From: Bacteroidota bacterium
Lineage (GTDB): Bacteria > Bacteroidota > Bacteroidia > Chitinophagales > Chitinophagaceae
Direction: 5' to 3'
Length of the DNA: 22,676 nucleotides
Assembly: GCA_016706595.1 (NCBI GenBank)
Contig: JADJJH010000006.1
Location: 1-22,676 of the forward strand
The position numbers and the translations under genes were made by a program. The notes below the pieces were generated by a model. The model was not told the origin of the DNA, ran no database searches, and saw only the letters and a list, made by a program, of their open reading frames with translations. Below are positions 15,964-22,676 of the stretch, one piece after another (position 1 is the first letter of the stretch; every line of letters starts with the position of its first letter).

Positions 15964-16782
15964 TTACCAATCACCACTTGCACCGCCACCATCAAAGCCA
16001 CCGCCTCCACCTCCGAAGCCACCAAATCCTCCGCCAGAACTTCCACCACCTGAATTACCCCAACCACTTCCGCCACCAAAACCTCCAAAGCCACCTAGCC
16101 AAGGAGCTCCTCGATCGTAATTATATCCTTTACGACTTACATAGGTGAAATTTTTATTTCGGCGTATGAAGAAAATGTAAAATACCAAAACTAAAAAAAT
16201 GATGATGAGTGCAAAAGGAAATGGGTTCACACTTTTTTGTTCGTCTTTAGCATCATTGGTAAACTCGCCTTTTGTTGCTTTTATAATGGCTTTACTGGCG
16301 TCATCAAAACCGGCATAAAAATTACCGGCTTTAAATTGTGGCTTCATGTATTCACGAATAATGCGTGAACATATCATATCAGTTAAAGCACCTTGTAAAC
16401 CATAACCCGGTGAAATATTAATCTTTCGATCTTGTTTAGATGCTAAAATAAGTACACCATTCTTCTTTTCTTTTTTCCCAATATTCCATTTACGACCTAA
16501 TTCAAGCGCGAATTCCGAAACTTCCATATCGCCTAAAGTTTCAACCGTAACGATAGTAACTTCGTTTGAACTTTCTTTTTCAAAGGCTAATAATTTGGCT
16601 TCAAGTAACGTTTCTTCTTGCTCGTTTAACATATCGGCCAAGTCGTTGACTAAACGTGGTACGGCCGGTAAATCCGGAATACTTTTATGATATGTATGTT
16701 CGCTTTGTGCAAATACTAAACACGAATAAGTAACACATAAAAGTAGAATCAAAAATCGTTTACTCACAAATGCTAATCTCAT
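15964..16782 (-). CDS. YgcG-like TPM domain protein with glycine-rich tail
   Basis: The 272-residue frame is intact. It has a signal peptide (1-26, ending LVFAQ) and a TPM domain (about 42-170: LVNDLADMLNEQEETLLEAK, EVTIVTVETLGDMEVSEFA, RKWNIGKKEKKNGVLIL, ISPGYGLQGALTD). A membrane segment follows at about 188-206, then a glycine-rich tail from about 228 (GGFGGFGGG repeats) ending GGGASGDW, which resembles the GGGASGSW ends of YgcG proteins. The TPM domain would face the periplasm. The family's biochemical role is not settled; proposed roles include phosphatase activity and photosystem or membrane-protein repair. Its ATG overlaps the stop of the upstream TPM gene by four bases (ATGA), and lemA precedes that, a common Bacteroidota trio. 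Confidence 0.85.
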   Translation of the reverse strand: MRLAFVSKRFLILLLCVTYSCLVFAQSEHTYHKSIPDLPAVPRLVNDLADMLNEQEETLLEAKLLAFEKESSNEVTIVTVETLGDMEVSEFALELGRKWNIGKKEKKNGVLILASKQDRKINISPGYGLQGALTDMICSRIIREYMKPQFKAGNFYAGFDDASKAIIKATKGEFTNDAKDEQKSVNPFPFALIIIFLVLVFYIFFIRRNKNFTYVSRKGYNYDRGAPWLGGFGGFGGGSGWGNSGGGSSGGGFGGFGGGGGGFDGGGASGDW

Positions 16783-17233
16783 TTCCCAAATACAATTTCG
16801 TCAGGTAATTCATTTTTATTTTCACCTTCCCATGGAAAATGCGCTTTTAATACTTGTCCGATATTCGCGATACAATTTTGCAAACCTTGCACATATTTTT
16901 GTTCAACAAAATAGCTACTTAATAATTTAGCTTCTGCATTCCAAAATAAAGGGTCGGCCTTTTCTACAATGCCTTTATCTGCACAAAGTGCAAAAGCTTT
17001 ATCTTCTGTTGCTATATATATAAGGACAGCATTCCTATCCACAGTTTCATTCATTTTCAATTGTATAAACAATTCTTTAGCGCGTTCAAAATGCATTCGA
17101 ATGTTCACATGAACTTTCAATAAAAATTTTTATTTCGCCTGATGTTGGTTGTTCGTGCATGCGTATTGCCTGCATCACCAGTTCGGTTTCTGCCTTGGAC
17201 AATAAGTTTTTTTATGCTTTTACGAAAGAACAT
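16779..17233 (-). CDS. TPM domain protein (two frameshifts near the 5' end)
   Basis: The intact part reads FERAKELFIQLKMNETVDRN, AVLIYIATEDKAFALCADKG and ends PWEGENKNELPDEIVFGK, typical of the short cytosolic-type TPM proteins paired with LemA. An ATG at 17120 opens only the later part. Reading further upstream, the family's usual N-terminus appears: an ATG at 17233 gives MFFRKSIK, then AETELVMQAIRMHEQPTSGE and IKIFIESSCEHSNA. Two breaks interrupt it, one in an A7 run near 17200 and one in a T run near 17093, each explained by one extra base. I therefore place the true start at 17233 (about 150 residues). It lies 35 bases downstream of lemA and overlaps the YgcG-like gene by four bases. Confidence 0.75.
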
Positions 17234-17268
17234 GAATAGAAATAAATAATGGTAATGAGTGCTAAGAA

Positions 17269-17850
17269 TTAAAACGACACTTTCGGATTTTTTTGCGCTT
17301 CAGGGTCAGCTTCAAAAGCCGGACGAGCGCTCATATTAAACATACCTGCTAACATATTCACCGGAAAACGCCTAACACTAATATTATATTCTTTAACCGA
17401 TTCATTATAATCTTTAATGGCTGCTGTAATTCGATTACCTGTGCCACTTAACTCGGCTTGCAAATCTAAAAAGTTTTGATTGGCTTTTAATTGCGGATAA
17501 TTTTCACTGACGGCCATTAATCTTCCCATTGCCATACTGAGTTGTCCTTGCGCTGCTTGAAATTCCTTCATTTTTTCAACGGTTAAGTTGGTAGGATCAA
17601 TCACCATTTGTGTAGCTTTCGCTCTGGCCTCCATCACTTCGGTTAAGGTCTTTGTTTCGAAATTAGCTGCGCCTTTCACCGTTTCAACTAAATTCGGAAT
17701 GAGCTCGGCTCGTCGTTTATACTGAGCTTGCACATTGGCCCATTTTTCTTTTACATTTTCATCCAAAGGAAGTAATCCGTTGTATGAACTTTTAAGCCAT
17801 AATGCCAATGCGGCAATAACTAGAAGTACAATAATCCATGCTTTTTTCAT
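17269..17850 (-). CDS. lemA: LemA family protein
   Basis: The 193-residue intact frame has a single N-terminal membrane segment (about 4-21, AWIIVLLVIAALALWL). It is followed by the LemA helical domain: YNGLLPLDENVKEKWANVQA, YKRRAELIPNLVETVKG, RLMAVSENYPQLKANQNFLD and FPVNMLAGMFNM. The length and motif order agree with the family (about 190 residues). The helical part is predicted to lie on the outer face of the inner membrane. Its molecular function is not established. It is first in the minus-strand operon with the two TPM genes. The gap to the next gene (17851-18162) is AT-rich and contains no recognisable gene or RNA; only the promoter for the downstream plus-strand gene is visible. Confidence 0.88.
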   Translation of the reverse strand: MKKAWIIVLLVIAALALWLKSSYNGLLPLDENVKEKWANVQAQYKRRAELIPNLVETVKGAANFETKTLTEVMEARAKATQMVIDPTNLTVEKMKEFQAAQGQLSMAMGRLMAVSENYPQLKANQNFLDLQAELSGTGNRITAAIKDYNESVKEYNISVRRFPVNMLAGMFNMSARPAFEADPEAQKNPKVSF

Positions 17851-18124
17851 ATGCTTTTCATTTTTGTTTTTTAAATACGTTTATAATTCAGAGGATTCAA
17901 GAGCAATCGTCTTGCTTTAGTTCACAAGAATTGCAGAGCCTCATTGTATGTTTTTATTATTCTATTTCTTATTCATCAATTTGATACCTGCTTAACGGAA
18001 GAAGGGTTTTATTAGCAATAAATATCAAACCTCATTTCATGTGATTTAATTTTAATGTGTTTATTTTCTTTTTGATGTTTACAAAGAAAGTACAAAAAAT
18101 GCTTTTAAATATAAAAACATGTAA

Positions 18125-18132
18125 TACTTTTG
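18125..18132 (+). promoter_or_regulatory. Promoter -7 element for the 18163 beta-barrel gene
   Basis: TACTTTTG fits TAnnTTTG, 30 bases before the ATG at 18163. The -33 region is not clear; the nearest TTTG is about 50 bases upstream. Confidence 0.4.
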
Positions 18133-18162
18133 ACGCATTAATTAATAAAAATATTAAAAAAT

Positions 18163-18853
18163 ATGAAAAAAGTAATTATCCTCTCTTTAATGATTGTATC
18201 AGCGTTTTCAGTTGATGCGCAAAGAAAAGAACACGCACAGCGACCTCTCAAGGAATGTTGCTGTTAGATTAGGTTTTGGCGTTAATAGCACTAAGACAGA
18301 TCCGGATTTAGATGCGGAGAGCACTACAACCGAAGTAGCCTTTACACCTTCTGTAGGTTACATGGTAGTTGATAATTTAGAGTTAGGTGTAAATTTTGGC
18401 ATCACTAATGGTCGCACAGAAAACATCGCTTCTCAAGCTCCAGTATTGAACAAAACTAACATCAGTTCTACAGATGTTAACTTTGGTGTTTATGTTATGA
18501 AGTATTTCCCTTTAAACAATTGGTTTGCCTTTACAGCTGCTGCTAATTTAGGTTTATCAACTGGCACATCTGAAACTGAAAACGTGTTAGGTGCAGTTAC
18601 TACACCGATTGCTCAACAATCAGGTAATCGTAATAGCGTTGGTGGTGCTATCAATTTCGGTATGGCATTTACTCCTTACAATGCATTCTCTTTACAAGCG
18701 GGTATTGCTGGTTTAGGAATTAGCAGTATGAAAAACGATCCTGATGGCGTAAATAATACAACCAACACTACAGACTTCGGTTTCAATGTTGCTCGTCAAA
18801 CAGCTCATTTAGACTTCGTTTGGTATTTCGGTCGTGGTCTTTGGAAAAAATAA
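18163..18853 (+). CDS. Small outer-membrane beta-barrel (porin-family) protein (one frameshift)
   Basis: The ATG at 18163 opens a signal peptide (MKKVIILSLMIVSAFSVDAQ). A frame change near 18222, in an A-rich stretch, joins it to NTHSDLSRNVAVRLGFGVNS. The rest is one frame of alternating beta strands: TEVAFTPSVGYMVVDNLELG, VNFGVYVMKYFPLNNWFAFT, FNVARQTAHLDFVWYFG, ending GRGLWKK with the aromatic residue close to the C-terminus. About 229 residues fits an eight-stranded barrel of the OMP_b-brl type. Its function beyond the outer membrane is unknown. It appears to be a single-gene unit with a -7 element at 18125-18132 and a strong terminator at 18871-18904. Confidence 0.75.
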
Positions 18854-18870
18854 TCTCAACGATTTTTTAT

Positions 18871-18904
18871 AAAAAATCCTGTTCGAAAGAGCAGGATTTT
18901 TTTT
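18871..18904 (+). terminator. Intrinsic terminator of the beta-barrel gene
   Basis: A stem built from cctgttc and gagcagg, including one G-T pair, is closed by a GAAA tetraloop and extended by A-T pairs. It ends in eight T residues and lies 17 bases past the stop codon. This is a strong Rho-independent terminator; with the A-rich 5' side it could also work on the other strand. Confidence 0.88.
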
Positions 18905-18932
18905 ATGCTCATTACAAATTCAAGTGATGATG

Positions 18933-18940
18933 TATGTTTG
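18933..18940 (+). promoter_or_regulatory. Promoter -7 element for pdxJ
   Basis: TATGTTTG is an exact TAnnTTTG, 27 bases before the pdxJ ATG and after the terminator of the previous gene. No convincing -33 element is seen. Confidence 0.45.
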
Positions 18941-18967
18941 TAAAACGAAATTTAGTAGAATTCATTT

Positions 18968-19690
18968 ATGTCAAAACTCTCAGTAAATATCAACAAATTC
19001 GCGACCCTTCGCAATGCACGAGGTGGAAATAATCCAAACTTAATGCAAATCGCCATCGATTGTGAACGATTTGGTGCAGATGGAATTACCGTTCACCCCC
19101 GACCCGATGAACGACATATCCGGTATGAAGATATTGCAATGCTGAAAGAAGTTGTACATACTGAATTTAATATCGAAGGCAATCCGAAAGAACAAAAGTT
19201 TATTGATTTAGTGTTAGCCCATAAACCAACACAAGTAACCTTAGTGCCTGATGCAGGTAATCAATTGACTTGATCATGGTTGGGATACCATCAAAGAAAA
19301 GTTTTACAAAAAAGTAATTTCACTATTTAAACAAGCCGGCATTCGTGTTTCGATTTTCATCGACCCTATCGAAGAAAAATTATGCATGCTAAAGAATGTG
19401 GCACAGATAGGATAGAATTATATACAGAAGCCTATGCATCTCGTTATAAAGAAAACCATGAACTTGCTATAAAACCATATATACATGCCGCTAAAATAGC
19501 CGCACAACTAGGATTAGGTTTAAATGCCGGTCATGATTTAGATTTGCAAAACCTACATTACTTTGACAAAAATATACCTAACTTACTTGAAGTATCTATT
19601 GGACATGCCTTGGTTTGTGATGCATTATACCTTGGCTTAGAAAATACTGTGCAGATGTATAAACGTTGCTTGGCAAAGCCAAATGAGTGA
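18968..19690 (+). pseudogene. pdxJ: Pyridoxine 5'-phosphate synthase, frameshifted
   Basis: PdxJ condenses 1-deoxy-D-xylulose 5-phosphate with 3-amino-2-oxopropyl phosphate to form pyridoxine 5'-phosphate in de novo vitamin B6 synthesis. The N-terminal part reads MSKLSVNINKFATLRNARGG, then DGITVHPRPDERHIRYEDI and KPTQVTLVPDAGNQLT. The middle (DHGWDT, then GIRVSIFIDP) and the end (HAKECGTDRIELYTEAYA, LGLGLNAGHDLDLQNL, EVSIGHALVCDALYLGLE) continue in other frames. Breaks lie near 19272 and 19376-19384. The combined length, about 240 codons, is normal for PdxJ, so nothing large is missing. Every conserved block is preserved, which favours sequencing error over decay. Confidence 0.85.
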
Positions 19691-19843
19691 ATTGGAAATT
19701 TGGCAATTTGAAAATAAGCGATACAATTCCCTAACCCATTTACAGGTTAACCCAATAACCTTAACAAATAACCCCTTAACAAATTAACATCTAAACCTAA
19801 TAACACCTTAACAAAGTAACTCACTAACATCTATACAAAAACC
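19691..19843. repeat. Low-complexity degenerate repeats upstream of mnmE
   Basis: The gap between pdxJ and mnmE is built of loosely repeated words such as taacccaataacc, ttaacaaataacc, ttaacaaattaac, accttaacaaag and taactcactaac. The strand is poor in G, and no open frame or hairpin is evident. It looks like a decayed short tandem array. The mnmE promoter must lie here, but no TAnnTTTG is evident. Confidence 0.5.
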
Positions 19844-21179
19844 ATGCATACCATCGTTGCTTTAGCTACAGCCCAAGGAAATAGTGCCATTGCCATCGTG
19901 CGTATGAGTGGTGAAGATGCTATTTTGATTGCTGATAAAATTTTAAAGGCAAAAACTTGGTGCTCAAGCATCGCATACAATTCATTTTGGAAAAATTATG
20001 GATGGGGATGATGTGGTTGATGAAGAAAATCTTATAATGGAGAAGATACGATTGAAATTAGTTGTCATGGCTCACCTTATATTATTAAGCGAGTAATTGA
20101 AACTTGCACCAAAGCGGGCGCGCAATTAGCCTTGCCTGGCGAGTTTACGAAACGTGCTTTCATGAATGGGAAGTTAGATTTAAGTCAGGCCGAAGCGGTT
20201 GCCGACATCATTGCCAGCGAAAATGAAAGTCAGCACAAAATGGCTTTGCGACAAATGCGTGGAGGGTATTCAGAAAAAATAAAATCGCTTCGACAAGAAC
20301 TCATTGACTTTGCCGCCTTAATGGAACTTGAATTAGATTTTAGTGAAGAAGATGTTGAATTTGCCGATAGAAAGAAATTTTTAGATTTAGTAAGTCAAAG
20401 CCTGCAAGTGATTGAAAAACTTATACAATCATTTCAATTAGGTAATGTAATTAAAAAAAGGAATTCCAATTGCTATTATTGGAAAACCCAATGTTGGTAA
20501 ATCTACTTTATTAAATTGTTTATTAAACGAAGAGAAAGCCATAGTAAGTGAAATCGCCGGAACCACTCGTGATTTTATTGAGGACAGTTTGCAAATTAAC
20601 GGTATAACTTACCGCTTTATCGATACAGCGGGTATTCGGGAAACCGATGATATACTCGAGGCTAGAGGAATTGAGCGATCTTACGAAAAAATAAAGCTTG
20701 CGGATATTGTTTTGTATTTAGCGGATATTCATAAGCCTTATCAAGAAATTGTTGAAGAGTTCAAATCTTTTCATTTCGAGCTCATCAAAAAGTGATTATT
20801 GTTTTAACAAAATCAGATGATGAGGCCGGTTTTGCAATGCCTACGATACTAAGTAGTTGTTTCAACTTTATGTAAACAAATAACTTCGAGATATCGGCAA
20901 AGCACCATCGTAACATTGATAAATTATTATCCCTTATCGAACAAGCACAAACTCATGATAGAGGTTTCGATTATATCGTTTCTAATGCTCGGCATCTGCA
21001 AGCCTTTCAGCAAGCTTATGAAAGTTTAGCTAGGCAAAAAGGATTACTAGAAAAGTAAGCGGTGAATTTATTTCCATTGATATTCGAACCGCCTTCAAGC
21101 CTTGGGTACTATCACTGGTCAAATTTCATCCGGAGGCGTTTTGAGTTCAGTGTTTAGTAGGTTTTGCATTGGAAAGTAG
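19844..21179 (+). pseudogene. mnmE: tRNA uridine-5-carboxymethylaminomethyl modification GTPase, frameshifted
   Basis: MnmE, with MnmG, modifies the wobble uridine of several tRNAs. The N-terminal folate-binding part reads MHTIVALATAQGNSAIAIVR and later GEDTIEISCHGSPYI and ALPGEFTKRAFMNGKLDLSQ. The G domain shows GKPNVGKSTLLN (P-loop, near 20480-20515), GTTRDFIED, DTAGIRET and LTKSDD, where NKxD is usual. The essential C-terminal FCIGK closes the gene at 21179. At least six frame changes (near 19960, 20456, 20790, 20860, 21055 and 21098) break it. In addition, about 25 bases seem to be missing near 20025, between VVDE and SYNGED. As mnmE is a conserved housekeeping gene and all motifs persist, consensus errors are likely. 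Confidence 0.88.
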
Positions 21180-21199
21180 ATATCATAAATTATCTACTT
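21174..21199. terminator. Inverted repeat between convergent mnmE and cyclase gene
   Basis: An 8-bp stem (aagtagat / atctactt) with a 10-base loop overlaps the mnmE stop codon and lies a few bases from the stop of the opposing gene. There is no T tract, so a role as a shared transcript end is only suggested by position. Confidence 0.3.
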
Positions 21200-21205
21200 G
21201 TAAGC

Positions 21206-22233
21206 TTAGTCTAACACCTCAAACACAACCACCTCGTTCGTTTTATTCTTAAGGGCCATCGCGCCTATCTTTTGACAATTAAAAAATTTTTGCCATTTCG
21301 TAACAAGCTGTTAATTAATATTTGTCGGGCTTGGCCATCCTTGCAAACGTTGTGTTCATTTACCGTATCGCCAATTGCGGTATAATCTAAACGTTTAATA
21401 GTCGCCGAACCGATGTTCCCACAAACCATTTCCCCTGTTAATACCTATCGAAACTTGGGCTGTAAGTACTGTTCCATTAATTTTGATGTGGAAGTGAAAT
21501 AATTTATTCCTAACATTGCTAAACTTGCTTCTATAGCTCTATCAAAAGGATAAAAGGCCCTTTAAACACTTTGTAGCCCACGCAATCGCCAATAAGAATT
21601 TATCAATAACACCTTGTTGTTCAATAATTTTTCCAGCTATGAGTCAAAGAGAAATATTCAATAAAGAAACCACGGTATCAGTTTTCTCTCTTTCACTGAT
21701 TAGTAAATCCACAAATATCTATAAAAATAACAGAAGCCTCTAAGGTTTCATTTGCCATAATCGATGATTCATACTCGCGCTAATCATAAAATTGAGTAAG
21801 CATTTTCATCTACATACATTTTAAGAATATTTATTCTCTTTGATCGCTTTTAGGTCTCATGAATTGAAAAACATGGTATAGTCTTTCCACGCCTCTCGGG
21901 TCATCAAAGTTTACCGGCTTGGTGATAAAGTCAAAAGCACCGCGATTCATGGCGGTTCTAATGTTCCCTAATATCGCCATATACAGACACCATAACAGCT
22001 TTTACTAAAGGATGCGATTCACTCAACTTGCAAAGTAAGGGTAAGCCCATCCATTTCGGCATATTGATATCACTCAAAATAATATCAACATCCGGATGTT
22101 CTTGCATTTTGAAGTGAATCAACACCATTAATGCAAATAAAAAATCATATTTTTGCTCATGATTGCGACGGAATTTTTGCTTTATCAATAATTTTAAATC
22201 CGCCTCATCATCGGCTACTAATATCTTGGTCAT
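21206..22233 (-). pseudogene. Response regulator - class III adenylate/guanylate cyclase fusion, many frameshifts
   Basis: The protein would make a cyclic nucleotide under control of a phosphorylated receiver domain. The receiver reads MTKILVADDEADLKLLIKQK, HPDVDIILSDINMP (phospho-acceptor Asp), KAVMVSVYGD and, after a frame change near 21965, NIRTAMNRGAFDFITKPVNF. A linker with KAIKEN and KMYVDEN follows. The cyclase domain has the metal-binding strand SVIFIDICGFTN (about 21705-21740), GVIDKFIGDCV (near 21600), VSIGIN, CGNIGSATIKRLDYTAIGDT and the end KIGAMALKNKTNEVVVFEV, stop at 21206. The layout matches receiver-cyclase proteins common in Bacteroidota. I count about ten frame changes. The ATG overlaps the stop of the upstream response regulator by four bases (ATGA). 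Confidence 0.8.
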
Positions 22234-22605
22234 AGGGTTCTTGATTTTAGTTTTTCCTTTAGATTCATAAAGTCAACAAGGTTTAGTTAAAGTCATCTGC
22301 ACCAAAACGTAGGCTTGTCTATAATTTGTTTCGTCATATATACGCGGTAATCATCATCACTACCGGCGGTGGCGCTTCGTATTTTTGTTTAATTTGTTTC
22401 AACAATTCAAGCCCACTCATTCGAGGCATATTAATATCCGATAATATCAATACCGCTTCATGTTGATGTAAATTCATATAATGCAAAGCTTCGCCCGAAA
22501 ACGCAAAAGCCAAAATCAATTTCCTTCTCTCTAATTTCTTTTCAGAAATCGTTGCTCAAATAAAGTTTGAACATCATGTTCATCATCAACTACTAATATT
22601 TTCAT
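22230..22605 (-). pseudogene. Stand-alone response regulator receiver protein, frameshifted
   Basis: The ATG at 22605 gives MKILVVDDEHDVQTLFEQRF with the acidic pair. After a frame break near 22535 the protein continues as DFGFAFSGEALHYMNLHQHE and LILSDINMPRMSGLELLKQI, with the phospho-acceptor Asp in LSDINMP. VVMMITAY follows, then, after further breaks near 22335 and 22275, GADDF and a likely TKPVDF-type end, closing DFMNLKEKLKSRTL. The total is about 125 codons, one receiver domain with no output domain. The stop overlaps the ATG of the receiver-cyclase gene (ATGA), so the two are coupled. It probably shuttles phosphate or acts by protein contact, as single-domain regulators do. Confidence 0.75.
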
Positions 22606-22622
22606 GATCATCAATTTAATTT

Positions 22623-22676
22623 TTATATAATAATAATAAATTCTGCAAATTCGCCTTCAATTGAATCGACTTTTAA
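22623..22676 (-). CDS. Possible C-terminal end of an upstream gene (partial)
   Basis: Seventeen codons are open from the window edge (KVDSIEGEFAEFIIII) before a TAA, 17 bases upstream of the response regulator ATG. The wording resembles the last strand of a histidine-kinase ATPase domain, and position in a response-regulator operon would fit, but the stretch is too short to assign. Confidence 0.25.
   Translation of the reverse strand, partial: LKVDSIEGEFAEFIIII

Noticed and set aside
15879..16148. Long plus-strand frame opposite the glycine-rich tail
   Set aside because: It is the complement of the GGC/GGT-rich codons of the YgcG-like gene, with His/Leu-rich nonsense composition.
17851..18162. 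Regulatory RNA or riboswitch in the lemA-to-beta-barrel gap
   Set aside because: AT-rich with no conserved riboswitch core or stable stem seen; only promoter-like elements are supported.

Overview
The window looks like a low-GC member of the Bacteroidota, probably a Chitinophagales/Sphingobacteriia-type lineage. The evidence is a PorQ gene of the type IX secretion system (T9SS), several proteins ending in T9SS type A sorting domains, promoter elements of the Bacteroidota form TAnnTTTG, a short NuoG, and paired OmpA-like proteins with thrombospondin type-3 repeats. The assignment rests on gene families only; no rRNA or tRNA gene was seen.

Layout, left to right. 1-2084 (+): 3' part of a large secreted subtilase-type protein (S8 C-terminal sandwich, Ig/FN3 domains, MAM-like region, sorting domain), broken into many frames. 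2100-4784 (-): a shattered unknown gene, a DUF6787-like membrane protein, nuoG, and a GH25 lysozyme. 4863-5951 (+): porQ. 6178-7227 (-): class III polyhydroxyalkanoate synthase phaC. 7349-11106 (-): two paralogous OMP/TSP3/OmpA-like proteins, each with its own terminator. 11221-13573 (+): polyprenyl diphosphate synthase and kynurenine 3-monooxygenase (kmo). 13574-15916: a peculiar block in which tandem hairpin repeats and three overlapping T9SS-cargo genes sit between the kmo stop codon and a diverged second copy of the kmo 3' end. 15964-17850 (-): lemA - TPM protein - YgcG-like TPM protein operon. 18163-18853 (+): small outer-membrane beta-barrel. 18968-21179 (+): pdxJ and mnmE, both broken. 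21206-22676 (-): a two-component/cAMP signalling operon (response regulator, response regulator-adenylate cyclase fusion, and possibly the tail of a kinase).

Reading quality matters. The middle (about 4.9-16.8 kb) has almost intact reading frames, while both ends, especially 0.5-2.9 kb and 19-22.6 kb, carry a frame break every 50-200 bases, even in housekeeping genes such as mnmE, pdxJ and nuoG. This looks more like poor consensus at the edges of a long-read or low-coverage assembly than real gene decay, so 'pseudogene' below means 'not one open frame here'.

The most interesting region is 13.5-15.9 kb: a multi-copy kmo tail, a 55-bp twin-hairpin tandem repeat, a three-gene operon of unrecognised cysteine-containing T9SS cargo with nearly identical sorting domains, and a palindrome inserted in frame into one of those domains.
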